DNA of 64,000 nt, taken from the NCBI RefSeq assembly GCF_007679045.1, contig NZ_VEFS01000001.1, positions 908,706 through 972,705 of the forward strand, in the 5' to 3' direction. Each line of letters starts with the position of its first letter. Position 1 is the stretch's first letter. The stretch is from Microbacterium sp. BH-3-3-3. GTDB lineage: Bacteria > Actinomycetota > Actinomycetes > Actinomycetales > Microbacteriaceae. This document shows, piece after piece, positions 29,501-36,263 of this stretch. The translations under genes and the position numbers were made by a program. The notes under the pieces were generated by a model. That model saw nothing but the letters and a program-made list of their open reading frames with translations. It did no database searches and was not told where the DNA came from.

Positions 29501-29723
29501 AGCACCAGCCCGAGACACGCGAGAAGTCGGTCGGCACACGCAGTTCGAGGTGCTCGTATCCCGTCGGCCCGAACGACTGCGCCGTCGCCACCACCACGCC
29601 GTCGTACGCCTTGGCGTCGCCCACCTCGACCGAGCCGTAGATGAGCAGCCGGTCGGCCCGGGTCATCGCGCCCGACGAGAACATCTCGCCGGCGATGCTG
29701 ATCGCCTCGGGGTCCATGTGCAT
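26526..29723 (-). CDS. SWIM-domain SNF2-family helicase
   Basis: The product has 1065 residues. A SWIM zinc finger (CSCGRGPECEHSCAAAL) lies near residue 72, then a long region of unknown fold to about residue 590. The ATPase core follows: SNF2 motif I DDMGLGKTVQTIALM, motif II VVLDEAQQIKN, motif III VVTGTPMEN, and the C-terminal lobe with VLVLSQFTRFLRTAR, LKAGGVGLNLVEADYVVLLD and RAHRIGQTRPVIVYRLV. It would translocate on double-stranded DNA, remodelling protein-DNA complexes. I chose the ATG at 29723 (MHMDPEAIS), 9 nt after GGAGAG; GAGAAT 6 nt upstream could alternatively be a leaderless -10. It is divergent from the threonine aldolase gene. Confidence 0.93.
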   Translation of the reverse strand: MHMDPEAISIAGEMFSSGAMTRADRLLIYGSVEVGDAKAYDGVVVATAQSFGPTGYEHLELRVPTDFSRVSGWCSCGRGPECEHSCAAALVLFDRMLAVGRPRRPAWQRSLDELFEVVPPALEEPSADLCLFLSMRRTGGFGRGAALTPAVRPGMRGTRGTWIKGRAGWSSLPALPAEPRARAALDSLGRLGRSANGVFLSDEWMPLSAVPPHSLWLQLEAVIAAGVPLVSGGAAHHPVRIPDGTVTAAVSVERIGDALEVRGVVQGLADDAAGLPSWVIGDPAVAVAVVDDRDGVDERITLARFASPVAGPVRALLAQPDALSIDAATDTFVSEYLPRLQLEGPVVSPSGSVDLPPAPRNLLEVLVEHGVGRTSVRLRWDRTPTRGRRDEDHEARVGAAVRATAEEFGLELPDPRAVGESSPAILPAPVAAILEGEALPRLRGLDDVRVTVSGETVRYRPADAEPSVHLSTGDDDGSDWFDLHARVSVGEIEVDFADLYMALANGDRALFLGDGSYVRLDSEAFDRLREVIDEARALADRPGADLSINRYNVGLWDDLAELGMIAAQEADWWLRVRGLTDEAAIVPVEPPPGLRATLRDYQRAGLDWLSFLWSNGLGGVLADDMGLGKTVQTIALMETVRTADADAPPFLIVAPTSVVGNWARECATFAPGLRVAVVTSTQARRGAPIAEVAEGAHVVVTSYALMRLEQEQYAAVSWSGVVLDEAQQIKNPASRGYRAARALAVPFTLVVTGTPMENNLQELWALVSLVAPGLLGTRESFSARYRAPIEKNSDPSRLELLRSRIRPFLLRRTKELVASELPPKQEQVIEVTLHPAHRKIYDRRFHRERQRLLGLLDDVDGNRFAIFRSLTLLRQLALDPALTDEGEAPSAKLDALVDLVTEAAAEGHRVLVLSQFTRFLRTARQRCADAGLGSAYLDGATTHRQAEIDRFRDGDDPAFFISLKAGGVGLNLVEADYVVLLDPWWNPAVEEQAIDRAHRIGQTRPVIVYRLVASDTVEEKVVALREAKAELFAKVLDGSEGETFAGESIAGGPRLTAADIRRLID

Positions 29724-29830
29724 CCCGTCATTCTCTCCGGGGCGGACGACATCGGGCCGCCGCACCGGCGGAGAAGTGGATAGTCCGACCACATCTCCCG
29801 ATGGGGAGGAGGGGTGGGCTCGGCGGTCGT

Positions 29831-29836
29831 TACGCT
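29831..29836 (+). promoter_or_regulatory. -10 element, leaderless start of the threonine aldolase gene
   Basis: TACGCT ends 6 nt before the GTG at 29843, which picks that start over an ATG at 29801. Confidence 0.55.
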
Positions 29837-29842
29837 GGAGAA

Positions 29843-30910
29843 GTGACCACCCTCCACGACTCCTCGGTGCGCGGTTTCGCCTCCGACAACTACTCCGGCA
29901 TCCACCCCGATGTCCTCGCCGCGATCTCTGCCGCCAACGAAGGCCATCAGGTCGCCTACGGCGAAGACGTCTACACCGCCCGCCTCCAGGAGCTGTTCGT
30001 CTCGCTCCTCGGCGACGGCGTCGAGGCCTACCCGGTCTTCAACGGCACGGGCGCCAACGTCGTCGGCCTGCAGTCGATGCTCCCCCGCTGGGGCGCCGTG
30101 ATCTCGGCATCCACCGCGCACATCAACGTCGACGAGGGCGGCGCCCCCGAGCGCGTCGGCGGCATCAAGCTGCTGACCGTTCCGACCGACGACGGCAAGC
30201 TGACCCCCGAACTCGTCGACCGCGAAGCCTGGGGCTGGGGCGACGAGCACCGCGCGCAGCCGCTGGTCGTCTCGATCACGCAGTCGACCGAACTCGGCAC
30301 GCTCTACACGGTCGACGAGATCCGCGAGCTCGCGGCCCACGCCCACGGCCACGGCATGCGCCTGCACATGGACGGTGCGCGCATCTCGAACGCCGCCGCG
30401 GCCCTCGACGTTCCGCTGCGGGCCTTCACGCGCGACGCCGGCGTCGACGTGCTGAGCTTCGGAGGAACGAAGAACGGCGCGATGATCGGCGAGGCCATCG
30501 TCGTGCTCGACCCCGAGGCCTCCACCGGCCTCACCTACCTGCGCAAGCTCGACATGCAGCTGTCGAGCAAGATGCGGTTCGTGTCGGCGCAGCTGGTCGC
30601 CCTGCTCGAGAACGACCTGTGGCTGACGAACGCGCGACACTCCAACGCGATGGCGCAGCGGCTGCGCCAGGGCATCGAGGCCGGTCTCGCCGACGGCTCG
30701 ATCCAGGGCGTGGAGTTCACCCAGCCGACGCAGGCCAATGGCGTGTTCGCGATCCTCCCGGCCGGCGTCGCCGACCGCCTGCGCCAGAGCTTCCGCTTCT
30801 ACGACTGGGACGAGCTGCGCCGCGAAGTGCGCTGGATGTGCTCGTTCGACACGACCGAGGCCGACATCGACGCCTTCATCGCGGCGATCGCGCGCGAGAC
30901 GACGGCCTGA
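29843..30910 (+). CDS. Low-specificity L-threonine aldolase-type PLP enzyme
   Basis: The product has 355 residues, the family size. Motifs: FASDNYSGIHPDVLAAI at the N-terminus, VFNGTGANVVGLQ, SASTAHINVDEGGAPE (aromatic-stacking His), LVVSITQSTELGTLYT, RLHMDGARISNAAA (Asp and Arg for PLP), and VLSFGGTKNGAMIGEA with the PLP-binding Lys. It cleaves L-threonine or L-allo-threonine to glycine and acetaldehyde; a related beta-eliminating activity is possible. The start is GTG at 29843, set by the -10 element. A strong hairpin follows the stop. Confidence 0.92.
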   Translation: MTTLHDSSVRGFASDNYSGIHPDVLAAISAANEGHQVAYGEDVYTARLQELFVSLLGDGVEAYPVFNGTGANVVGLQSMLPRWGAVISASTAHINVDEGGAPERVGGIKLLTVPTDDGKLTPELVDREAWGWGDEHRAQPLVVSITQSTELGTLYTVDEIRELAAHAHGHGMRLHMDGARISNAAAALDVPLRAFTRDAGVDVLSFGGTKNGAMIGEAIVVLDPEASTGLTYLRKLDMQLSSKMRFVSAQLVALLENDLWLTNARHSNAMAQRLRQGIEAGLADGSIQGVEFTQPTQANGVFAILPAGVADRLRQSFRFYDWDELRREVRWMCSFDTTEADIDAFIAAIARETTA

Positions 30911-30942
30911 GCTCGCGCCACCACGCACTCACGTCGCGCCCA

Positions 30943-30976
30943 GGGCCGCGGCATCCGGAAAGGGATGCCGCGGCCC
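30943..30976. terminator. Strong convergent terminator hairpin
   Basis: GGGCCGCGGCATCC and GGATGCCGCGGCCC form a perfect 14-bp stem with a 6-nt loop between the convergent aldolase and M3 peptidase genes. A short TCGTCGTT tail follows on the plus strand. Confidence 0.75.
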
Positions 30977-30983
30977 TCGTCGT

Positions 30984-32906
30984 TCACGCTCCGGCGAGCC
31001 AGGCCCGGTAGGCGTCGAAGGTCGACTCGCGACCGAGGAACGACTGCACGAGGTCGCGGGCGTCGCGGGTGCCGCCGGGCTCGAGGATCTCGCGCCGGTA
31101 CCGTGCGGCCGTGTCGACGTCGAACAGGTCGTCGCCGAAGGCCGACAGCAGGTCGCGGGCGATCACGAGGCTCCACTGGTACGTGTAGTAGCAGGCGCCG
31201 TAGCCGGTCAGGTGCCCGAAGCCCGCGTACGAGTGGGAGCCGTCGAGCGGGGTGACGGGGCTCGCGGCGCGGTAGTAGCCGTCGACGGCCTCGGCGAGGT
31301 CGGCGGGGCGGTCGACGTGCAGGCGGTACGAGGTGGTGGCGTGCCCGAGCTGACGCGTGACCTCCAGGGCCCGGCCGAAGGCGTCGGCCGTGCGCATGCG
31401 CGCGACCAGATCGGCCGGGATCGGCTCGCCCTCGTCGTTCACCGCGAAAGCGGCGAGCGCCTCGGCGTCCCACGCCCACTCCTCGAGCAGCTGACTGGGG
31501 GCCTCGACGAAGTCCCACTCGGTCGCCACGCCCGTCCACCGCGCCCACTTCTGGTGGCCGCCGAGGATGTCGTGCACGAGGTGACCGAACTCGTGGAAGA
31601 ACGTCACCACCTCGTCGTGCTCGAGCAGGCCGCGCGAGAAGTTGCACAGCAGCACCGACTCGGGCAGCGACCGGTCGGTGATGCCCGGCGCCAGGCCGAA
31701 GCACGCCGCGTGGTTGTACTTGCCGTCACGCGGGTGCAGGTCGAGATGGATGCGCCCCAAGCGCTCCGCTCCGCGCACGACGTCGTAGGTGCGCACGTCG
31801 TCGTGCCACGAGGGTGCGTCGACGGGGACGTACTCCACATCGAGCAGGCGAGCGGTGGTCGCGAGGACTCCCTCGAGCACACGGTCGAAGCGGAAGTACG
31901 AGCGAACGAGCTGCGAGTCGACGTCGTACTCCTCGCGCTTGAGGGCGCTGAGGACGTACCAGAAGTCGGCGATCGTGACGGCGTCGGCGGTGGGCTCGTC
32001 GCGGCGGAGACGCTCGAGCACGCGGTCGTACTCGACGGCGGCGGCGGGAGCCACGGCATCCGCCACCTTCTCGAGGAACGCCTTCACCGCGGCCGACGAC
32101 CCGATCATGCGGGTCTCGGTCTCGTAGTCGGCCCAGTCGCCGTACCCGAGCAGCGCCGCGCGCTCGGCGCGCACCGCGAGCAGCTCGGCGAGCACGGGCT
32201 CGTTCACCGGCCACGCGAGGTCGTTGTAGGCCCCCATGAGCTCGTGCCGCACCGCGCGGTCGCGCGCGTACTCGCGCACCGGCATGAGGTCGGTGTACTC
32301 GGTCGTGAGCGTGACCATCCCGTCGGCGTCGACCGGGTGCTCGGAGATGAAGTCGGCGGGGAGCCCGTGGAGCGACGACGCGGGCACCCGGATCTCGCGA
32401 CGGCCTTCGCGGATGTTGCGCGAGAAGGTCAGCGAGAGCTCGGTGTCGCGGTCGGTGAGCTCGCGCACGCGCTCGCGGTCGGCGTCGTCGAGGTCGACCC
32501 CGCCGCGACGGAAGTCGCGCTGGATCTGGGCGAGCAGGCGCTGCTCGTCGGCGTCGAGTCCGTCGGCGGCGGCATCGCCGAAGACGCCCCACAGCGCGCG
32601 GTCGAGCAACCGGCGCGACTGCACGGCGTCGACCGCCTGCGCCTGCTTCTCGGCGGCGTCTCGCACCTCGGCGTCGGGGTGCGACTCGCTCACCAGGTGC
32701 GAGGGCGCGGCGGCCTCGCTCAGGGCGATCTCGGCCTCGTTCCACAGCGCGAGACGCTCGCGCAGCGGGAGGTCGGACTCGGCGGTGAGTCGGGCGTCGA
32801 TCTCGGCCACGCGCGCGAGGCGCTCGGTCGGACGGTCTTCGGCGAAGGCTCGCCAGCCTTCGAGATCGCGCGGGAGGGTCAGGGGTTCCAGGGGAGGATG
32901 CGGCAT
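30984..32906 (-). CDS. M3 family zinc oligopeptidase
   Basis: The product has 640 residues and is cytoplasmic. The zinc motif is FFHEFGHLVHDILGG near residue 431, with the third ligand Glu in FVEAPSQLLEEWAWD. Before it lie the usual all-helical subdomain and FDLHPRDGKYNHAACF-like substrate region (here LDLHPRDGKYNHAACFGLAP). After it come GFGHLTGYGACYYTYQWSL and RYRREILEPGGTRDARDLV, as in Dcp/oligopeptidase A. It would degrade short peptides. The ATG at 32906 has a TAGGGT -10 element 6 nt upstream. Confidence 0.92.
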   Translation of the reverse strand: MPHPPLEPLTLPRDLEGWRAFAEDRPTERLARVAEIDARLTAESDLPLRERLALWNEAEIALSEAAAPSHLVSESHPDAEVRDAAEKQAQAVDAVQSRRLLDRALWGVFGDAAADGLDADEQRLLAQIQRDFRRGGVDLDDADRERVRELTDRDTELSLTFSRNIREGRREIRVPASSLHGLPADFISEHPVDADGMVTLTTEYTDLMPVREYARDRAVRHELMGAYNDLAWPVNEPVLAELLAVRAERAALLGYGDWADYETETRMIGSSAAVKAFLEKVADAVAPAAAVEYDRVLERLRRDEPTADAVTIADFWYVLSALKREEYDVDSQLVRSYFRFDRVLEGVLATTARLLDVEYVPVDAPSWHDDVRTYDVVRGAERLGRIHLDLHPRDGKYNHAACFGLAPGITDRSLPESVLLCNFSRGLLEHDEVVTFFHEFGHLVHDILGGHQKWARWTGVATEWDFVEAPSQLLEEWAWDAEALAAFAVNDEGEPIPADLVARMRTADAFGRALEVTRQLGHATTSYRLHVDRPADLAEAVDGYYRAASPVTPLDGSHSYAGFGHLTGYGACYYTYQWSLVIARDLLSAFGDDLFDVDTAARYRREILEPGGTRDARDLVQSFLGRESTFDAYRAWLAGA

Positions 32907-32912
32907 GCTTCG

Positions 32913-32918
32913 ACCCTA
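32913..32918 (-). promoter_or_regulatory. -10 element, leaderless start of the M3 peptidase gene
   Basis: TAGGGT on the minus strand ends 6 nt before the ATG at 32906. Confidence 0.5.
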
Positions 32919-32945
32919 GGCAGGGCCTCCGACACAGGCAATGAT

Positions 32946-32963
32946 CCGGGCGCGCGAGCCCGG
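32946..32963 (-). terminator. Small hairpin after the Nudix-like gene
   Basis: CCGGGC and GCCCGG form a 6-bp stem with a 6-nt loop just past the stop at 32971. No T-run follows. Confidence 0.35.
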
Positions 32964-32970
32964 CCCGGGG

Positions 32971-33585
32971 TCAGCGCAGGGCGCCGACCGAGGCGAGCGC
33001 CTGACGGATGAGGGTGCCGCGGCCGCCCTCCATCTCATCGGACAGGGCGTCGGATGCCGCTTCCTCGGGCGAGAGCCAGGTGACCTCGAGCGCGTCCTGG
33101 CGCGGTTCGCACGTGCCCGTGACGGGGACGACGAAGGCGAGCGCCACGGCGTGCTGGCGGTCGTCGTGGAACGCGCTGACCCCGGGGAGGGGGAAGTACT
33201 CGGCGACCGTGAAGGGGGTCGGCGAAGGCGGGAGCAGCGGGAACGCCATCGGTCCGAGGTCGTTCTCGAGGTGGCGGAAGAGTGCGTCGCGGACCGTCTC
33301 GCCGTAGCGGACGCGGCCCGAGACGAGGGTGCGGGTCATCTCGCCGAGGGGCGTCGCCCGCAGCAGGATGCCGACCTGGGTGACGGCGCCCATGCCGTCG
33401 GTGCGCACAGGCAGCGCCTCGACGTAGAGCATCGGCAGGCGTCGCCGCGCCTCGGCGAGTTCGACCTCGCTCAGCCACCCCGGATTGGAGTTGGGCGCCG
33501 CGGGGGCACCCGAGAAGGAGGCTCCGAGCGACTCGCGCTCATCGCCGTTGTCACCGGGTTCGGGATCGGGAGTGCGCACGGGCAT
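32971..33585 (-). CDS. Nudix-fold protein with degenerate Nudix box
   Basis: The product has 204 residues. After a disordered 35-residue N-terminus, a Nudix-like fold begins at RLPMLYVEALPVRTD. The box reads GRVRYGETVRDALFRHLENDLG; the expected Arg-Glu pair after the seven-residue spacer is Arg-His, and the metal-binding double Glu is Glu-Asn, so pyrophosphohydrolase activity is doubtful. The pattern fits the DUF4916/NUDIX family of actinobacteria. Downstream FVVPVTGTCEPRQDALEVTW is typical of the fold. The ATG at 33585 has both TATACA 6 nt upstream and GGGAG within that spacer. Confidence 0.8.
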   Translation of the reverse strand: MPVRTPDPEPGDNGDERESLGASFSGAPAAPNSNPGWLSEVELAEARRRLPMLYVEALPVRTDGMGAVTQVGILLRATPLGEMTRTLVSGRVRYGETVRDALFRHLENDLGPMAFPLLPPSPTPFTVAEYFPLPGVSAFHDDRQHAVALAFVVPVTGTCEPRQDALEVTWLSPEEAASDALSDEMEGGRGTLIRQALASVGALR

Positions 33586-33591
33586 GCTCCC

Positions 33592-33597
33592 TGTATA
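33592..33597 (-). promoter_or_regulatory. -10 element of the Nudix-like gene
   Basis: TATACA on the minus strand ends 6 nt before the ATG at 33585. GGGAG lies in the spacer, so a leaderless start is less certain here. Confidence 0.4.
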
Positions 33598-33716
33598 TCA
33601 ACCGACCGGCCCGGGTGCCGCGTGTCCGGCCCACGGAGACCGGAACGGTACCGTCCGCGGGCCGCGCGCCGGAGCAGATCTTCGACCGCGATGCGGTCGA
33701 AGTCGGAGGCCCTTGC

Positions 33717-33722
33717 CACAAT
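33717..33722 (+). promoter_or_regulatory. -10 element, leaderless start of the esterase gene
   Basis: CACAAT ends 6 nt before the ATG at 33729. The same CACAAT hexamer and spacing precede the gene at 62213. Confidence 0.45.
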
Positions 33723-33728
33723 GGCCGC

Positions 33729-34397
33729 ATGAGCGTTGAGTCCCCCCTCGACCCGTCCGTCGTGCGGTGGTCGGTGCCGCCCGAAGAGCGCGGCGGCCGG
33801 CCGGTCCTGCTGTTGCTGCACGGTTACGGGTCCGACGAACACGACCTGTTCGGTCTGGTGCCGTATCTGCCCGAGGCCTTCGTGATCGCGAGCCTGCGCG
33901 CACCGCTCTCGCCACCCTGGCCCATGCCGGGCGCGTCGTGGTACCCGATCGAGGGTCTCGACGGTCGTGATCCCGACGCGGTCACCCGCGCCGCCGAGGC
34001 GGTGCTCGCCTGGATCCACGACGCCGTGGGTGACGCCCCCGTCGGACTCCTCGGTTTCTCGCAGGGCGGTGCCGTCGCCCTGCAGACCCTCCGGGCGGAT
34101 CCGGATGCCGTGCAGTTCGCGGTCGTGCTGGCGGGGTACGCCGCGGGCGGAGAGCTGCCCGGCGACGCCGTGCTCGGCGAACGACGCCCACCGGTGTTCT
34201 GGGGCCGCGGGGCCGCCGACGACGTCATCCCGACGCCTCTGGTCGACGCGACATCGCAGTGGCTGCCCGCTCACAGCGACCTCCGCGGCCGGGTGTACCC
34301 GGGTCTCACGCATTCGATCTCGCAGGACGAGCTCGACGACGTGCGCGCTTTCCTCGACGAACGGCTGGCCGACCGCGCCGGTACCGACGCGAGCTGA
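33729..34397 (+). CDS. Phospholipase/carboxylesterase-type alpha/beta hydrolase
   Basis: The product has 222 residues. The oxyanion strand-loop is PVLLLLHGYGSDEHDLFGL, the nucleophile elbow GLLGFSQGGAVALQTL with Ser near residue 117, the acid in PVFWGRGAADDVIP, and the His in VYPGLTHSISQDELDDV. This is the YpfH/carboxylesterase 2 arrangement; natural substrates are usually small acyl esters. No signal peptide, so cytoplasmic. The frame is open from 33615, but the ATG at 33729 is fixed by the leaderless -10. It is divergent from the Nudix-like gene by 143 bp. Confidence 0.88.
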   Translation: MSVESPLDPSVVRWSVPPEERGGRPVLLLLHGYGSDEHDLFGLVPYLPEAFVIASLRAPLSPPWPMPGASWYPIEGLDGRDPDAVTRAAEAVLAWIHDAVGDAPVGLLGFSQGGAVALQTLRADPDAVQFAVVLAGYAAGGELPGDAVLGERRPPVFWGRGAADDVIPTPLVDATSQWLPAHSDLRGRVYPGLTHSISQDELDDVRAFLDERLADRAGTDAS

Positions 34398-34406
34398 TCC
34401 CAGGGG

Positions 34407-34598
34407 TGACGCGCAGCACGAGTGTGGGCTATCGTGAATGCTCCTGTCCCCGAGAACGAGGTCTCCTCCGGTGAAGAACGTCGACGCTTCCGCGCCCCTG
34501 TCCGCGCGCTGATCCGTCGACCCGCCGTCTTCTCGGCATCCCTCCGCTGATGCGGACGGGTCCGGTGTCCGCGCACCCCGCGTCATCGGAGTTCCGTC
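34407..34598 (+). promoter_or_regulatory. Promoter and structured leader of the ABC-F gene, with a possible leader peptide
   Basis: A promoter with TGACGC (34407-34412), 17 bp, TATCGT (34430-34435) starts a leader of about 160 nt. It contains a short open frame, ATG 34438 to TGA 34510-34512 (24 codons, beginning MLLSPRTRSPP), and a hairpin GCGGAC/GTCCGC at 34552-34572 just before the GGAG site at 34586-34590. This layout resembles attenuators that control ribosome-protection ABC-F genes, but the peptide has no Shine-Dalgarno and is unproven. Confidence 0.35.
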
Positions 34599-36194
34599 TT
34601 GTCATCTCTTCCTTCTTCCCTCGTTTTCGACCGCGTGCGCCTCGTGTGGCCCGACGGAACCGTCGCCCTCGACGACATCTCGGGGGTGATCGGGGTCGGC
34701 CGTACCGGACTCGTCGGTCGCAATGGCGCCGGCAAATCCACACTCCTCCGGGTGGCTGCGGGGCAGCTCGCCCCCACGTCCGGCACGGTCTCGGCGTCCG
34801 GTGAGGTCGCGATGCTCCCTCAACGCCTCGCCGCCGACCCGCATCGCCCCGTCGCCGCCCTTCTCGGCGTCGAAACGGCTCTCACCGCACTCCGCGCGAT
34901 CGAGTCGGGCGATGTCGCACCGCACCGCTTCGACGCCGTCGGCGACGACTGGGACGTGGAGGCGCGCGCTCATGCCCTGCTCGCCGAGGCGGGTCTGCCG
35001 CCCGAAGCCCTCGATCGAACGGTCGGCGAGCTCTCGGGCGGCGAGACGATGATGGCCGCCCTCGTCGGGCTCCGCGCCCGCTCGGCCGACATCACACTCC
35101 TCGACGAGCCGACGAACGATCTCGACCGCGATGCGCGGGCGCGCGTGAGCGGCCTCGTACGGGGGTGGTCCGGCACGCTGATCGTCGTCAGTCACGACAT
35201 CGGCCTGCTGGAGCTGATGGATGCCACCGCCGAGCTGTACGACCACACTCTCGATGTGGTCGGCGGTCCGTACAGCGCCTGGCGCGCCCACCGCGACGCG
35301 GAGCAGGAGGCCGCCGTCCGCGCCGAGCGCGACGCGGCCCAGTCCCTGCGGCGTGAGCGCCGGCAGCGCATCGAGTCGTACGACAAGCTCGCCACGCGAT
35401 CGCGCGTCGCGCACAAGGCGCAGGTCGAGAAGCGGGTCCCCAAGATCCTCGCGGGAGCCCGAGCCGACGCGGCCCAGGTGAGCGCGGGCCGGTTGAGCAC
35501 CGAGATGAAGGGGAAGGAGGATGCCGCGCGCGCGGCGCTGAGCGAGGCGTCCGCCCGTGTGCGCGATGACGACGTGGTGCGCATCGACCTGCCCGATCCG
35601 GGCAACGCGGCCGGGCGGCGGGTCATGTCGCTCGGCGACGGGGAGCGGGAGTGGATCGTCACGGGCCGCGAGCGCGTCGCCGTCGTGGGGCGCAACGGCG
35701 CGGGGAAGACGACCCTTCTCGAGAACCTCGTCCACACCGTGGCCGCGGAGGGACCGATCCACGCCCGTGCGAGCGTCGCGCACGTCGGCTACCTGCCGCA
35801 GCGCCTCGACGGCCTCGACGACACGGCATCCGTCCTCGATACGGTGTGCGCGGCGGCGCCGAGCGTTCCCGTTCCGCTCGTGCGCGATCGACTGGCGCGG
35901 TTCCTCGTGCGCGGCGACGCGGTCAGCCGACCGCTCGGGTCGCTGTCGGGCGGCGAGCGCTTCCGCGTCGCTCTCGCCCGCGTGCTGCTGGCGGATCCGC
36001 CCCCGCAGCTGCTCGTGCTCGACGAACCGACGAACAACCTCGACCTCGACACCGTCGACCAGCTCGTCGCCGCGCTCCAGGCGTATCGCGGGGCCGTGCT
36101 CGTCGTGAGTCACGACGACGCCTTCCTCGCGCGGCTCGGACTCGACCTGCGGCTCGAGCTGCGGGAGGGGAGGCTCCGCGAGGAGCCGGTCTAA
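34599..36194 (+). CDS. ABC-F family ATP-binding protein (translation/antibiotic-protection type)
   Basis: The product has 531 residues and two ABC domains without membrane helices, the ABC-F layout. Domain one: Walker A GRNGAGKST, signature LSGGETMMA, Walker B ITLLDEPTNDLD, H-loop VVSHDIG. Domain two: GRNGAGKTT, LSGGERFRV, LLVLDEPTNNLD, VVSHDDA. The linker (about residues 225-310) is basic and helical (ERRQRIESYDKLATRSRVAH), as in proteins that reach the ribosomal P-site tRNA. Resistance versus housekeeping roles cannot be told from sequence. The start is TTG at 34599, 8 nt after GGAG. Its long leader suggests regulated expression. Confidence 0.88.
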   Translation: MSSLPSSLVFDRVRLVWPDGTVALDDISGVIGVGRTGLVGRNGAGKSTLLRVAAGQLAPTSGTVSASGEVAMLPQRLAADPHRPVAALLGVETALTALRAIESGDVAPHRFDAVGDDWDVEARAHALLAEAGLPPEALDRTVGELSGGETMMAALVGLRARSADITLLDEPTNDLDRDARARVSGLVRGWSGTLIVVSHDIGLLELMDATAELYDHTLDVVGGPYSAWRAHRDAEQEAAVRAERDAAQSLRRERRQRIESYDKLATRSRVAHKAQVEKRVPKILAGARADAAQVSAGRLSTEMKGKEDAARAALSEASARVRDDDVVRIDLPDPGNAAGRRVMSLGDGEREWIVTGRERVAVVGRNGAGKTTLLENLVHTVAAEGPIHARASVAHVGYLPQRLDGLDDTASVLDTVCAAAPSVPVPLVRDRLARFLVRGDAVSRPLGSLSGGERFRVALARVLLADPPPQLLVLDEPTNNLDLDTVDQLVAALQAYRGAVLVVSHDDAFLARLGLDLRLELREGRLREEPV

Positions 36195-36263
36195 GCGGGC
36201 GTTTCCGCGGCGGGCGAACGTCAACCCCGACCCGATGTCGGAGGTCCGGGAGAGGATGTCGGC

